Below are positions 1 to 9,274 of a DNA stretch of 64,000 nucleotides, one piece after another. Made by a program: the position numbers and the translations under genes. Below the pieces are notes generated by a model. That model saw only the letters and a list, made by a program, of their open reading frames with translations, was not told where the DNA came from and did not search any database. The stretch is from Porphyromonas loveana. GTDB lineage: Bacteria; Bacteroidota; Bacteroidia; Bacteroidales; Porphyromonadaceae. How positions within the stretch are numbered: position 1 is the stretch's first letter; each line of letters starts with the position of its first letter. The stretch is from the NCBI RefSeq assembly GCF_003096695.1, contig NZ_QEKY01000010.1:17019-81018 (forward strand), given 5' to 3'.

Positions 1-60
1 TTCGCTAAGATGAAAAAATGATTTTTTTGCCGAAATAATGTGTTGTTTGACATAAAGTAC

Positions 61-147
61 TATATTTGTACTGTGTTTTTCATGGTATTAGATTTTAAGG
101 TTAATTGAAGAGCGAGCCGTCGGGAGATGTCTCGCTCTGTTTTTTTG
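61..147 (+). ncRNA. putative small RNA, copy 1 (Bacteroidales-1-like)
   Basis: A TATATTTG box (61-68), matching the Bacteroidetes -7 element TAnnTTTG, is followed by about 45 bases nearly identical to 12532-12577. Then comes a hairpin (arms AGAGCGAG/CTCGCTCT, loop containing GTCGGGAGA) and a run of seven T. Promoter at one end, intrinsic terminator at the other and no reading frame point to a short independent transcript. From memory this resembles the Bacteroidales-1 RNA family; that name is not verified. The two copies differ in stem sequence but keep the pairing and the loop. Confidence 0.6.
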
Positions 148-520
148 CCAGATGAACAATAGCCATTGAATGAGTGAATACGAGTGGATCTCAATAGGTG
201 CAGCATGTTATACGAATGAGCATCGCTCATCTCCACTGACACATATACATCCTCAATGAAGTTAAAGCAAAAATAAAGGGGAGCAACAGCCCCCCTTTCA
301 TTTGTGTGTTTATGCCTTTGTTTGATTACAGCCCTATTATAGGTTTAGCGATGTCGATTCGTAAACTAAGCGATGGCATAAAAAGCTCTTGCATTTTCTT
401 TATGTTTCTCTCTTTCGGGAGTCCCTTCCTTGCTCATCCAGTACCAAGTCGTAGTCCGCTGTTTGATGATTATTTGTCTGCATATTAAGAGCTTGGTTCC
501 CCAATCTTGAGCTTGGTCGT
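148..520. other. intergenic, no supported gene
   Basis: About 370 bases between the small RNA and purine nucleoside phosphorylase. It holds a hairpin at 275-298. On the minus strand an open frame runs through the end of punA to a stop at 366-368; its tail looks protein-like but has no plausible start. No gene is called here. Confidence 0.5.
271..298 (-). terminator. possible terminator hairpin
   Basis: AAAGGGG (275-281) pairs with CCCCTTT (292-298) across a 10-base loop. Read on the minus strand it is followed by TTTATTTTTGC, so it may end transcripts from the punA operon, although it lies about 220 bases beyond the punA stop. Confidence 0.4.
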
Positions 521-1360
521 TTAGTGGGCTGAGATGGCAGTCAGGAGGCGGGCGAAGATGGCGCCCATCTTTTCTGAAGCCGCATTGGCTGCTATGATGA
601 CGTCTTGTTCGTTATTGACGAAATCATCGGCAAAGTGATAGCCTTCGTTGGTTATGACCGACATCCCGAATACTCGGATGCCCGTGTGGCGGGCTACGAT
701 TACTTCGGGCACCGTGCTCATGCCGATGGCATCGCCGCCCACCTGTCTCCAGAAACGGTATTCTGCGGGAGTCTCATAGGAAGGACCGGTAAGACCTACG
801 TACACACCTTCTTTGACGGGGATGTCCAGCTCTCTCGCGATGGCTTTGGCCTCGGCGATGAAGTCGCGGTCATAGGCGCGCGTCATATCGGGGAAGCGCA
901 GCCCGAACATATCCATATTGGGACCGATTAGCGGATTGGGCAGGTTGTTGATGTGGTCGCATATGATCATCAGATCACCCACTTTGAACGAAGTATTGAT
1001 CCCGCCTGCTGCATTGGATACGAAGAGATTTTCGATACCCAATAGCTTCATGACGCGAATAGGGAATGTCACCTGATCCATCGGATAACCCTCGTAGTAA
1101 TGGAAACGCCCTTGCATAGCCACGACAGGCACACCGTTGAGCTTCCCGCCGATGATGTTGCCTTTGTGTCCTACAGCTGTGGCGTGGGCAAAGTGAGGAA
1201 TCTCGCTATATGGGATGACCGTCTTGTCTTCGAGTTTGTCCGCTAAGTCTCCCAGACCGCTTCCGAGTATGATGGCCGTTTTGGCATCGCCGGGCAGACG
1301 AGAGGCCAGGAAAGAAGCTGCCTCGTGATAATGTCGTTCTTGGAGTTTCAAATATCGCAT
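521..1360 (-). CDS. punA: purine nucleoside phosphorylase
   Basis: Cytosolic enzyme of purine salvage: it splits inosine, guanosine and related nucleosides with phosphate into base plus ribose 1-phosphate. At 279 residues it has the length of the trimeric PNP family. Visible motifs are GSGLG (33-37) for phosphate, GRFHYYEG (84-91), SNAAGG (115-120), GPSYETPAE (192-200), GMSTVPEV (213-220) and TNEG (237-240), which carry the base-binding Glu and Asn. The start lies 11 bases after the stop of the upstream deaminase gene, so it is probably the last gene of a three-gene operon (peptidase, MTA/SAH deaminase, PNP). The link with the deaminase is logical: deaminated adenosine derivatives yield purine for salvage. 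Confidence 0.93.
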   Translation of the reverse strand: MRYLKLQERHYHEAASFLASRLPGDAKTAIILGSGLGDLADKLEDKTVIPYSEIPHFAHATAVGHKGNIIGGKLNGVPVVAMQGRFHYYEGYPMDQVTFPIRVMKLLGIENLFVSNAAGGINTSFKVGDLMIICDHINNLPNPLIGPNMDMFGLRFPDMTRAYDRDFIAEAKAIARELDIPVKEGVYVGLTGPSYETPAEYRFWRQVGGDAIGMSTVPEVIVARHTGIRVFGMSVITNEGYHFADDFVNNEQDVIIAANAASEKMGAIFARLLTAISAH

Positions 1361-1371
1361 ACTTGTTGTCT

Positions 1372-2643
1372 TTAGTGAATCGCTTTTTTGTCCATCAGTT
1401 TGTATGCCACTTCAGCGGCGCGCGCCAGGATCGCTTCCTCGCCGGGCACTTTGCGTCCGCGCATGAGGATTTTGCCATCTATGATAGTTGTATCTACGGC
1501 GCTGCCGTTGGCAGAGTAAACCAGATTGGAGATAAAATTGTGGCAGGGAGTCATCTCGGGCAGATCCAAGCGCACGAGGCAAAGATCGGCCTTGCATCCG
1601 GGGGCAATGGCTCCTGCATCGGTACGCATGATGCGTGCGCCCTCTTCCGTGGCGCTGTGGAAGATGTCGGCAGCCCTGACCGCCGTAGCGTCCGAGCGCC
1701 ATGCTTTGCCGAGAAAGGTAGCGAGTTTCATGGCCGTGACCATATCGAGGTTGTTCGACGAAGAGCAACCGTCCGTACCCAACCCCACCGAGATACCACG
1801 CTTGCGCATCTCGTCGTACCCGAAGCGGTAGCCGGATGCCAACTTCATATTGGACGCGGGGTTGTGAGCCACTTGGCAGTCGTGGGCGGCCAGCAGATCC
1901 ATTTCTTCCTCGTCCAACCAGATGCTGTGTGCCAAGACCAGTCGTGGCGAGAGTACGCCCAGCCGATGCAGATATCGGACGGGTGTAGTCCCGTGTTGGC
2001 GGATGCACTCCTGTACCTCTCCTTCCGTTTCGGACAGATGCAGGTGTATGAGTATGTCTCTCTCTTCGGCAAAGCGGTGACAAAACTGTAATTGCTCTCC
2101 GCTTACCGTGTAGATGGCGTGTGGCCCTAATGAGAATTGAATCCTGTCGCTATAGGAACGGAAGATCTCGTACAGGCTGTAGGCTCGTTCTCGATCAAGC
2201 CGTGCCCGCTCCGCATCTCCTCTGTCGAAAAGTGTATGGGCAAGTACGGCACGCACCCCCATCTCTTCCACGGCACGAGCCGTAGCTGTCGGGAAGGAAT
2301 ACATGTCGAGGAAGGCAGTCGTACCGCTCTTGATCATCTCCAGACAGGCCAGTTTGGAACCCCAGTACACATCCTCCTCAGTCATCTGTGCCTCCACCGG
2401 CCAGATCCAGTTCTCCAGCCAATCCATCAGCCGCAAGTCGTCACCATAGCCACGGAAAATGGTCATGGCCGAATGCGTGTGACAGTTGTGGAAGCCCGGA
2501 ATGGCTGCCATCGAAGAAGCGTCTATCTCCTCGGCATCGGGTGAAGGCAGAATTGTAGGGGCAACCTGCGTGATGCGGTTGCCCTCTATCTTAATATCTT
2601 GACGGACACCGTCGAGCAGTGCCTGTTTGATCAGTATCTCCAA
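1372..2643 (-). CDS. mtaD: amidohydrolase, 5-methylthioadenosine/S-adenosylhomocysteine deaminase type
   Basis: Metal-dependent hydrolase of the TIM-barrel amidohydrolase superfamily, 423 residues. The family deaminates methylthioadenosine or S-adenosylhomocysteine to the inosyl compound. Metal ligands are visible: HTH (55-57) after the first strand, HLHLSE mid-protein, [11 protein letters not shown], and [12 protein letters not shown] carrying the catalytic Asp. It sits 29 bases after the M20 peptidase and 11 bases before punA on the same strand. Exact substrate cannot be told from sequence; other members act on cytosine, guanine or chlorinated triazines. Placement next to PNP supports an adenosine-type substrate. 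Confidence 0.82.
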   Translation of the reverse strand: MEILIKQALLDGVRQDIKIEGNRITQVAPTILPSPDAEEIDASSMAAIPGFHNCHTHSAMTIFRGYGDDLRLMDWLENWIWPVEAQMTEEDVYWGSKLACLEMIKSGTTAFLDMYSFPTATARAVEEMGVRAVLAHTLFDRGDAERARLDRERAYSLYEIFRSYSDRIQFSLGPHAIYTVSGEQLQFCHRFAEERDILIHLHLSETEGEVQECIRQHGTTPVRYLHRLGVLSPRLVLAHSIWLDEEEMDLLAAHDCQVAHNPASNMKLASGYRFGYDEMRKRGISVGLGTDGCSSSNNLDMVTAMKLATFLGKAWRSDATAVRAADIFHSATEEGARIMRTDAGAIAPGCKADLCLVRLDLPEMTPCHNFISNLVYSANGSAVDTTIIDGKILMRGRKVPGEEAILARAAEVAYKLMDKKAIH

Positions 2644-2672
2644 GTGCTACTATATTATATAGTGTCGTTCGT

Positions 2673-4028
2673 TTACTTATAGATGCGGTAGAACTCTGCC
2701 ACTGATTCGATCCCCTTGCGGAAGATATCGAGCGGCAGATTCTCGTTTGGCGAATGGATGGCGTTGCTTTCCAGACCGAAGCCCATCAGCACCGTCTTCA
2801 GCCCCAATACCTTCTCGAAGGTTGCGATGATGGGGATGCTGCCGCCACGACGTACTGCCAGTGGACGTTTGCCGAAAGCAATGGCGCAAGCCTCTTCGGC
2901 CGCTTTGTAAGCGGGTAGGTCGATGGGGCAGAGATAAGCCTCGCCGCCGTGCAGGGGTGTTACTTTCACCTTGATATGTTTGGGTGCAACGGATGCGATA
3001 TAATCGACGAACATTTGTGAGATTTTGGCATGGTCTTGACTGGCCACAAGGCGTGTCGATACCTTGGCGTAGGCCTTCGAAGGCAATACCGTCTTGGCTC
3101 CTTCGCCTGTGTAGCCACCCCAGATACCGCATACGTCGAAAGACGGACGGCAGCTATTGCGCTCCAGTGTGCTGTAGCCAGCTTCGCCGAATACGGCGTC
3201 GATGTCGAGCGCTTGGCGATACTTCTCTTCCGAGAATGGCACCTGTGCGATCATGGCTCTCTCCTCGTCGCTCAGCGGCACTACATCATCGTAGAAATGG
3301 GGTATGGTGATGCGTCCGTTCTCGTCCACGACACCGGCGATGAGTTTGCAAAGCTCGTTGATCGGATTGGCCACGGCACCGCCGAAGTGACCCGAGTGCA
3401 GATCGCGGTTGGGACCGGTCACCTCCACTTCCCAATAAGCCAGACCGCGAAGACCGGTCGTCAGCGAAGGCGTCTCAGCGCTTACCATGCTGGTGTCCGA
3501 AACGAGGATAACGTCTGCTGCCAGCATCTCTTTATGCGCTTCGCAGAATGCTTCCAAGTTGGTCGAGCCTATCTCTTCTTCTCCTTCAAAGAGGAATTTC
3601 ACATTGCATTGTACAAGACCCAGTGCCATGGCCGTTTCGAAGCCCTTCACCTGGATCATACCCTGACCCTTGTCGTCGTCGGCTCCGCGTGCCCAGATAT
3701 GGCCGTCGCGTATTACCGGTTCGAAGGGATCGCTCTTCCACAGCTCCAATGGCTCGGGCGGCATCACATCGTAGTGTGCATAGACGAGGATGGTTTTGGT
3801 TTTGGGGTCTATGATGCGCTCGGCGTATACGACAGGATTGCCCGGCGTCTGGAACACTTCGGCTTTCTGTGCACCCACCTGTAGCAGATGGTCGCGCCAG
3901 TGCTCGGCGCATCGCTGCATATCGGGTTTGTGTTCGCTTTTGGCACTCACTGACGGGATGCGGATGAGAGCAAAAAGATCTTCCAAGAAGCGCTCTTCAT
4001 TCCGGCTGATATATTCTCTGATATTCAT
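2673..4028 (-). CDS. M20 family dipeptidase (metallopeptidase)
   Basis: Zinc-dependent peptidase of the M20/ArgE/PepV family that cleaves dipeptides or removes N-terminal residues; 451 residues from the chosen start. Visible: the first metal-binding motif YAHYDVMPP (around residue 85), ARGADDDKGQG with the bridging Asp, FEGEEEIGS with the catalytic Glu, and LHSGHFGG in the dimerisation region. An upstream in-frame ATG at 4058 is rejected because the -7 box (4056-4063) overlaps it, which places transcription start near 4049. First gene of the operon with mtaD and punA. It fits peptide-based nutrition. A carnosinase-like substrate range is possible. Confidence 0.88.
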   Translation of the reverse strand: MNIREYISRNEERFLEDLFALIRIPSVSAKSEHKPDMQRCAEHWRDHLLQVGAQKAEVFQTPGNPVVYAERIIDPKTKTILVYAHYDVMPPEPLELWKSDPFEPVIRDGHIWARGADDDKGQGMIQVKGFETAMALGLVQCNVKFLFEGEEEIGSTNLEAFCEAHKEMLAADVILVSDTSMVSAETPSLTTGLRGLAYWEVEVTGPNRDLHSGHFGGAVANPINELCKLIAGVVDENGRITIPHFYDDVVPLSDEERAMIAQVPFSEEKYRQALDIDAVFGEAGYSTLERNSCRPSFDVCGIWGGYTGEGAKTVLPSKAYAKVSTRLVASQDHAKISQMFVDYIASVAPKHIKVKVTPLHGGEAYLCPIDLPAYKAAEEACAIAFGKRPLAVRRGGSIPIIATFEKVLGLKTVLMGFGLESNAIHSPNENLPLDIFRKGIESVAEFYRIYK

Positions 4029-4055
4029 GATTATTATGGGAATTTCGTTCTCGCC

Positions 4056-4063
4056 CAAAGATA
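4056..4063 (-). promoter_or_regulatory. -7 box for the peptidase-mtaD-punA operon
   Basis: TATCTTTG on the minus strand matches TAnnTTTG, 28 bases before the chosen ATG at 4028. It sets the start codon choice of the peptidase. Confidence 0.65.
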
Positions 4064-4088
4064 GGAACTTTTCATTTACTTTTGCATA

Positions 4089-4103
4089 AACTATTTAATA
4101 GTT
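4089..4103. promoter_or_regulatory. short inverted repeat between divergent genes
   Basis: AACTATT-T-AATAGTT is a perfect 7-bp inverted repeat with a one-base centre, between the divergent peptidase and transporter genes. It could be an operator; no regulator is indicated. Confidence 0.3.
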
Positions 4104-4176
4104 GGCATTTGTCGCTATGCGTATCAATATTTTTAATAGGCTCTCATAGCCGCCACTTCATCCGCGCGTTATCATT

Positions 4177-5853
4177 ATGGATGCAATCGCACATTGGCTT
4201 CACGAAGTCTTTCTGGAGCCTTCCGTCACCCAAACCATCATCATCCTCAGCTTCGTCTCTGCCGTCGGTTTGCTCCTTGGCAAGGTTCGCATCGGCAGCA
4301 TCTCGCTGGGCATTACTTTCGTCTTCTTCGTCGGCATTTTGGCATCTCACTTCGGCATCGAGACCGATCCTGTCATGCTCTCTTTCGCGCAGAATTTCGG
4401 CCTCGTCGTCTTTGTCTATGCCTTGGGTTTGCAGGTGGGGCCGGCTTTCTTCCCCTCACTCAAAAAGGGAGGCATCGCTCAGAACCTGATCTCGCTGGGC
4501 ATGGTGGCCATCACCTTTCTTCTGTGCATCATACTGTACTTTGTCCTCGGCATCTCTATGCCCAATCTGATGGGTATTGTTGCCGGTGCCACCACCAATA
4601 CGCCTGCTCTCGGTGCAGCTCAGACTACCCTCCAGCAGATTGATCCCTCCGCTGCCAACGAAATGACCCAAATGGCACTCGCCTGTGCTGTCACTTATCC
4701 GATGGGGGTCGTGGGCGTCATTATCGCTTTGGCCATGCTCAAGGTGTTCATGCACAAGAAAGAAGAGCAGGAGGAGAAGGAAGCACCCAAGACATTCTTC
4801 TCCGAGTACGAAGTGTGCAATCCGGCATTGGACGGTAAGACAGTGCGCGATGTGGCACATCTGATCCAACGCCCCTTCATCATCACCCGCGTGTGGCATC
4901 GGGGCACGGTGGAGATACCCACTTCGGATATGATCCTCCACTTGGGTGACCACGTATTGGCGGTCTCCGGCGAGGAGGACACCACCCAGCTGGAGATTCT
5001 CTTCGGCAAGAGAGAGGAGAAGGATTGGAACCGTCCCGATATCGATTGGAACAGCGTGGACAAACAGCTCGTCTCTCGCCGCCTCGTAATCACCCGATCC
5101 AAACTGAACGGTGTACGTCTGGGTAACCTCAAGATTCGCAACCTCTATGGTGTCAATATCAGCCGAGTAGATCGTGCCGGTGTGGAGCTACTGCCCGATA
5201 GAGATCTGCACTTGCAGCTGGGAGACCGACTGACGGTCGTAGGCGAAGGCAATGCTGTGGAACGCGTGGCTGAGATATTGGGCGACGAAGTGAAGCAGCT
5301 CGACAATCCGCATCTGACGACGCTCTTCGGAGGCCTCTTCCTCGGTTGCATCTTCGGACTTATTCCTTTCTATCTCCCGGGGGTGAGTATGCCCATCAAG
5401 CTCGGTCTGGCCGGTGGCCCTATTATCGTCGGCATTCTGATGGGTGCCTTCGGCCCCCGTTTCCATCTCACCACATACGTAACCAATAGTGCCAACCTCT
5501 TCTTGCGTCAGCTCGGCATCATTCTCTATCTTGGCGGACTGGGCTTGGCGAGCGGAGCCAATTTTTTCGATACCATTATCCACGGAGACGGATTCCTGTG
5601 GGTCGGGGTAGGCTTCTTGATTACCATGCTGCCTACGTTGCTCATCGGTTGGATTTCGATCAAGGTGCTGCGCAATCGGTACGATGGTACAGCGGGTATG
5701 ATATGCGGCAGCACTGCCAATCCTATGGCGCTCGACTACGTCAATGGTCAGGTCAAAGGTGACGGCGCTTCGGTCGTCTATGCCACCGTCTATCCGTTGG
5801 CCATGTTTGTGCGCATCATCATGGCACAGATCATGATTCTTGTTTTTAGGTAG
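4177..5853 (+). CDS. YidE/YbjL/AspT-type putative transporter with TrkA-C domains
   Basis: Integral membrane protein of 558 residues belonging to the aspartate:alanine exchanger (AAE) family. Architecture: an N-terminal block of about five membrane helices (roughly 1-175), two cytosolic TrkA-C/RCK-C-like domains (about 190-365, with HLGDHVLAVSGEEDT and LQLGDRLTVVGEGNAV), then a second membrane block to the C-terminus. The two membrane halves are internally related, with GATTNTPALGAAQ in the first and GSTANPMALDYV in the second. Family members exchange amino acids or are uncharacterised; the substrate here is unknown. It is divergent from the peptidase operon. Confidence 0.85.
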   Translation: MDAIAHWLHEVFLEPSVTQTIIILSFVSAVGLLLGKVRIGSISLGITFVFFVGILASHFGIETDPVMLSFAQNFGLVVFVYALGLQVGPAFFPSLKKGGIAQNLISLGMVAITFLLCIILYFVLGISMPNLMGIVAGATTNTPALGAAQTTLQQIDPSAANEMTQMALACAVTYPMGVVGVIIALAMLKVFMHKKEEQEEKEAPKTFFSEYEVCNPALDGKTVRDVAHLIQRPFIITRVWHRGTVEIPTSDMILHLGDHVLAVSGEEDTTQLEILFGKREEKDWNRPDIDWNSVDKQLVSRRLVITRSKLNGVRLGNLKIRNLYGVNISRVDRAGVELLPDRDLHLQLGDRLTVVGEGNAVERVAEILGDEVKQLDNPHLTTLFGGLFLGCIFGLIPFYLPGVSMPIKLGLAGGPIIVGILMGAFGPRFHLTTYVTNSANLFLRQLGIILYLGGLGLASGANFFDTIIHGDGFLWVGVGFLITMLPTLLIGWISIKVLRNRYDGTAGMICGSTANPMALDYVNGQVKGDGASVVYATVYPLAMFVRIIMAQIMILVFR

Positions 5854-6032
5854 CCGTCGTAGAAGGAGAGGGGCATTACCTGTTGGAATGATCAGAGTTA
5901 TTCGAGTCATTGGACCTCTCTTCTTCAATTCGATAATTCAGATAACTCCGATTCCTCCGAAGATTTCGATCATCTCAACACTATAAAGAGGAGGGTGTGT
6001 CAATATGAAAATCTTGATGCAGTCTCAGGGGG

Positions 6033-6146
6033 TGTGTTAGAAAGGGTGAAATGCAAGGCACTGAGAGTGAGGGTGATGGGAGTATACTCGAGTATATGAC
6101 CGAACCCGAATCTCGAAAGCAACGCTGCAGTTCGCTTTATGACACA
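6033..6146. mobile_element. MITE-like element, 114 bp
   Basis: The left end (6033-6055, TGTGTTAGAAAGGG...ATGCA) and the reverse complement of the right end (6126-6146, TGTGTCATAAAGCG...TGCA) match at about 17 of 21 aligned positions, forming terminal inverted repeats. The centre holds a perfect 14-bp palindrome (6083-6096, TATACTCGAGTATA). There is no coding capacity. Short MITEs are known in P. gingivalis; membership of a named family is untested. Confidence 0.5.
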
Positions 6147-6200
6147 ACCTCTCGTTATTGGATTGAGAATAATTGTTTTGCCCATTATGTAGTACTGGCT

Positions 6201-6208
6201 TATATTTG
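6201..6208 (+). promoter_or_regulatory. nadE promoter (-7 box)
   Basis: TATATTTG, with TTTTG at 6176-6180 twenty bases upstream in the position of the Bacteroidetes -33 element. It lies 47 bases before the nadE start and just downstream of the MITE-like element. Confidence 0.6.
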
Positions 6209-6255
6209 TGCGGTATTAGAAAGAATCACATTACGATCAATCATATCAGATACTT

Positions 6256-8199
6256 ATGAAGTACGGATTTATGAAGGTCGCTGCTGCTGTTCCTTTTGTG
6301 AAAGTGGCCGACTGCGACTATAATATCGAGCGAATAGACCGCATGGTGCACGAAGCGGATGCCAAGGGAGTGGAGATTATGACCTTCCCCGAGCTTAGCA
6401 TTACGGGGTATTCGTGCGGGGACTTGTTCTATCAACCATTCTTGCAAGAGAAAGCCAAGGATGCACTTTGCAAACTTGTAGAGCTGACAGCCAACACGAG
6501 CGTGATGGTCATTGTGGGGATGCCCTTGCGTGTGGAGGACAAGCTCTTCAACTCGGCAGTGGTCTTCCAGCAGGGTAACATCCTCGGAGCCATCCCCAAG
6601 ACCTATCTGCCCAACTATCGGGAGTTTCAGGAAGCGCGTTGGTTCTCGCCGGCGCATACGCTCCAATACTCTACCATCAGCATTGGTGCGCATAGCGTAC
6701 CCATCGGTCGCAACCTCATCTTCAAGTGCGGCACGGTGGGTGTGGGTATCGAGATATGCGAGGATATGTGGACGCCTTTCACGCCGGGTACACGTCTCTG
6801 TCTCTATGGTGCCGAGGTGATATTCAACCTCTCTTCCAGCAATGAAAATGCGGGCAAGCACTCCTATTTGCGTTCGCTCATCAGCGGACTCTCGTCTCAA
6901 GGAATCTGTGCCTACGTCTATGCAAGCAGTGGCTATGGCGAAAGCTCTACCGATATTGTCTTCACAGGTAAGGCTTTCATCGCCGAAGCCGGTGAGATCG
7001 TGGAGGAAATGAACCGTTTCGAGCATCGCGAGCGCATGATCATCAGTGATATCGATGTGTCGCGCTTGCAGACCGAGCGCCTTATCAATAGTAGTTTCAA
7101 AGCAGCGGTGACCTTCCACACCCACGACGAGAAGTTCAATCAGTTGCCTTTCAAACTTCGCAGTCGTCAGGAGTCCTTGCCGATGACGCGCCGCGTGGAT
7201 CGCAATCCTTTCATGCCGGAGAATACCGACCATAAGGAGCGTTCGCGCGAGATGATCAATATACAGGTTTGCGGCCTGATGCAGCGCCTCATCCACATGA
7301 AGGCCGAGAAGGCCGTTATCGGTATTTCGGGCGGATTGGATTCTGCTCTTGCCTTCATCGTCTGTGCCGAGGCCTTCGACCGTCTGGGTCTTCCCCGCGA
7401 GAATATCATTGCCGTGACGATGCCCGGTTTTGGTACTTCGGATCGTACTTACCGCAATGCCCACAGCCTCATCAAGTCCGTCGGTGCCACCCTCAAGGAG
7501 ATCGACATCACAGATGCCTGTCTGCATCACTTCGAAGCCATCGGGCACGACCCCTCGGTTCATGATATTACCTACGAAAATACGCAGGCCCGTGAACGCA
7601 CGCAGTTGCTGATGGATCTGGCCAATATGCACAATGCGCCCGTGATCGGTACGGGTGATCTCTCTGAATTGGCTCTCGGATGGGTCACTTTCAATGGTGA
7701 TCATATGTCCATGTATGCCGTTAATGCCGGCATCGCCAAGACGACGGTGAAGATACTGGTGGAATATGTGGCGCATAGCGGTTGGTTGGACAGCGAGGCT
7801 TCTTCTACATTGCTGGACATTGTGCGCACACCCATCAGTCCGGAGCTTAAACCCGTGGACAACGAAGGTGCCATCAGCCAAAAGACGGAGGACGTAGTGG
7901 GACCGTACGAGCTGCACGACTTCTTCATTTATCATTTCCTCTACAACGAGTACAAGCCGTCCAAAATCTACTACTTGGCTGGGGTCGCTTTCGAGGGAGT
8001 CTATACCAAAGCGGAGATCAAGAAATGGATGTTAGTCTTCTTCCGCCGCTTCTTCTCTCAGCAGTATAAGCGCAACTGTATGCCCGACGGACCTAAGGTG
8101 AGCTGCGTGACGCTCTCGCCCCGCGGTGCATGGCGTATGGCCAGCGATGCCAATAGTGCTTTGTGGCTGGATGAGATAGAGAAGTTCGAGACAGAGTGA
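6256..8199 (+). CDS. nadE: NAD(+) synthase, glutamine-hydrolysing
   Basis: Last step of NAD synthesis: ATP-dependent amidation of deamido-NAD with ammonia from glutamine. Two domains. The N-terminal nitrilase-type glutaminase (about 1-290) has the triad Glu46 (FPELSITGY), Lys115 (PKTYLPNYREF) and Cys168 (IEICEDMW). The C-terminal ATP-pyrophosphatase domain has SGGLDSA at 358-364 and GTGDLSELALGW. At 647 residues it matches the long, glutamine-dependent form. An internal ATG at codon 6 is an alternative start. A perfect terminator hairpin follows at 8234. Confidence 0.95.
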   Translation: MKYGFMKVAAAVPFVKVADCDYNIERIDRMVHEADAKGVEIMTFPELSITGYSCGDLFYQPFLQEKAKDALCKLVELTANTSVMVIVGMPLRVEDKLFNSAVVFQQGNILGAIPKTYLPNYREFQEARWFSPAHTLQYSTISIGAHSVPIGRNLIFKCGTVGVGIEICEDMWTPFTPGTRLCLYGAEVIFNLSSSNENAGKHSYLRSLISGLSSQGICAYVYASSGYGESSTDIVFTGKAFIAEAGEIVEEMNRFEHRERMIISDIDVSRLQTERLINSSFKAAVTFHTHDEKFNQLPFKLRSRQESLPMTRRVDRNPFMPENTDHKERSREMINIQVCGLMQRLIHMKAEKAVIGISGGLDSALAFIVCAEAFDRLGLPRENIIAVTMPGFGTSDRTYRNAHSLIKSVGATLKEIDITDACLHHFEAIGHDPSVHDITYENTQARERTQLLMDLANMHNAPVIGTGDLSELALGWVTFNGDHMSMYAVNAGIAKTTVKILVEYVAHSGWLDSEASSTLLDIVRTPISPELKPVDNEGAISQKTEDVVGPYELHDFFIYHFLYNEYKPSKIYYLAGVAFEGVYTKAEIKKWMLVFFRRFFSQQYKRNCMPDGPKVSCVTLSPRGAWRMASDANSALWLDEIEKFETE

Positions 8200-8233
8200 T
8201 ACACTCCTAAGCGGAGAAAAACTGTTCACATAG

Positions 8234-8277
8234 GTGCGCCAAGAGGGGATGAATGAGCCTATCTTGGCGCACTTTTC
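8234..8277 (+). terminator. intrinsic terminator after nadE
   Basis: GTGCGCCAAGA (8234-8244) pairs perfectly with TCTTGGCGCAC (8262-8272), followed by TTTT. Confidence 0.75.
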
Positions 8278-8312
8278 CGTTCGAGAAATACGTTATATAT
8301 AGAGAAACGGCT

Positions 8313-8320
8313 ATCTTTGC
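8313..8320 (+). promoter_or_regulatory. -7 box for bamD operon
   Basis: TATCTTTG, 30 bases before the chosen bamD start. It supports starting at 8351 and not at 8321. Confidence 0.6.
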
Positions 8321-8350
8321 GTGCCGGAGTCCATATTAAGACAGATACTG

Positions 8351-9163
8351 ATGACAATCAAGAAGTTCATTCTTTTCGCTACACTGGCGTTTCTCTTCGC
8401 TTCCTGTGGTGAGTTCGTGCGTGTACAACAGAGTACCGATGTAGCGCTCAAGTATTCCTATGCCAAGAAGTTCTACAACGAACACAAGTACAGTAAGGCC
8501 GCATCCTTGTTGGAGGATGTGCGAGGCGTTTACGATGGTACGAGTGAGGGAGAACAGCTGATTTTTCTTTTGGCAGAATGCTACTTCGAGATGAAACGCG
8601 ATGCCGATGCCGGGTCGTGCTATCAAGAGTACTACAACAAATATCCCAAGGGGGCGCGGGTCGATGAGGCTCGTTACAAATCAGGCTATTGCTTCTATCA
8701 GGCATCGCCCGATGCACGACTGGACCAATCCGACACCTATGTAGCCATCCAAGAATTGCAGTCCTATCTGGATTTCTTCCCCGAAGGCAAATATGCTCGC
8801 GAAGCAGAGAAGATGCTGTTCGACCTGCAGGACAAATTGGCCTATAAGGAGTATCTCTCCGCCAAACTCTACTACGATCTGGGTCTCTATCTGGGCAATA
8901 ACTACCGCTCTTGTATCGTTACGGTGGATGCTGCACTCAAGGCATTCCCTTACACGAAGCATCGCGAGGAGTTTGTCTTCCTTATGCTGCAAGCCATGTA
9001 TGAGGAGGCTTCTTTCAGTGTGAACGAAAAGCTCCAGACTCGTTACCGCGACGTAGCCGATCAGTACTTTGCCTACATCAATGAGTTCCCCAACGGGAAG
9101 TACCTCAAGCAAGCCAAAAAGATTTACGACAATGTCGCCAAGCACATCTCCCAAGATGCCTGA
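8351..9163 (+). CDS. bamD: outer membrane assembly lipoprotein BamD
   Basis: Lipoprotein subunit of the BAM complex that inserts beta-barrel proteins in the outer membrane. The 270-residue product starts with a lipoprotein signal (KKFILFATLAFLFASC) with the lipidated Cys at about residue 18. TPR-like repeats follow: KYSYAKKFYNEHKYSKA, ECYFEMKRDADAGSCYQEYY and others, typical of BamD/YfiO. The ATG at 8351 is chosen because it directly precedes the signal peptide and lies beyond the -7 box. It is followed at 111 bases by rpoZ, the same pairing seen in other Bacteroidales. Confidence 0.9.
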   Translation: MTIKKFILFATLAFLFASCGEFVRVQQSTDVALKYSYAKKFYNEHKYSKAASLLEDVRGVYDGTSEGEQLIFLLAECYFEMKRDADAGSCYQEYYNKYPKGARVDEARYKSGYCFYQASPDARLDQSDTYVAIQELQSYLDFFPEGKYAREAEKMLFDLQDKLAYKEYLSAKLYYDLGLYLGNNYRSCIVTVDAALKAFPYTKHREEFVFLMLQAMYEEASFSVNEKLQTRYRDVADQYFAYINEFPNGKYLKQAKKIYDNVAKHISQDA

Positions 9164-9274
9164 CGCAGCTCTCGCCTCCCTGCCGCTGCGTGCGTGCTGT
9201 GGACGATGGGTAGCGATAGGGAAGTATGGCCTCCGGACAAACTACGACTAAAAACAAAAATCATATAATAGGAA

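Larger units (their letters stand above)
5854..6255. other. intergenic region with MITE-like element
   Basis: About 400 non-coding bases between the transporter and nadE. It contains a MITE-like element with imperfect terminal inverted repeats (6033-6146), a nearby end-like sequence beginning TGTGTCA at 5996, and the nadE promoter. Small reading frames here overlap the element and are not credible genes. Confidence 0.6.

Noticed and set aside
306..488. 60-codon plus-strand frame upstream of punA
   Set aside because: No promoter, no recognisable motif, and it lies opposite another weak frame.
366..520. Minus-strand open frame ending WYWMSKEGTPEREKHKENAR
   Set aside because: Protein-like, but its only ATG gives 23 codons and the rest runs out of frame through punA. 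It may be a gene remnant; too weak to call.
6241..7935. 564-codon frame antisense to nadE
   Set aside because: It is a codon-bias shadow of the well-supported nadE gene; no domain is visible.
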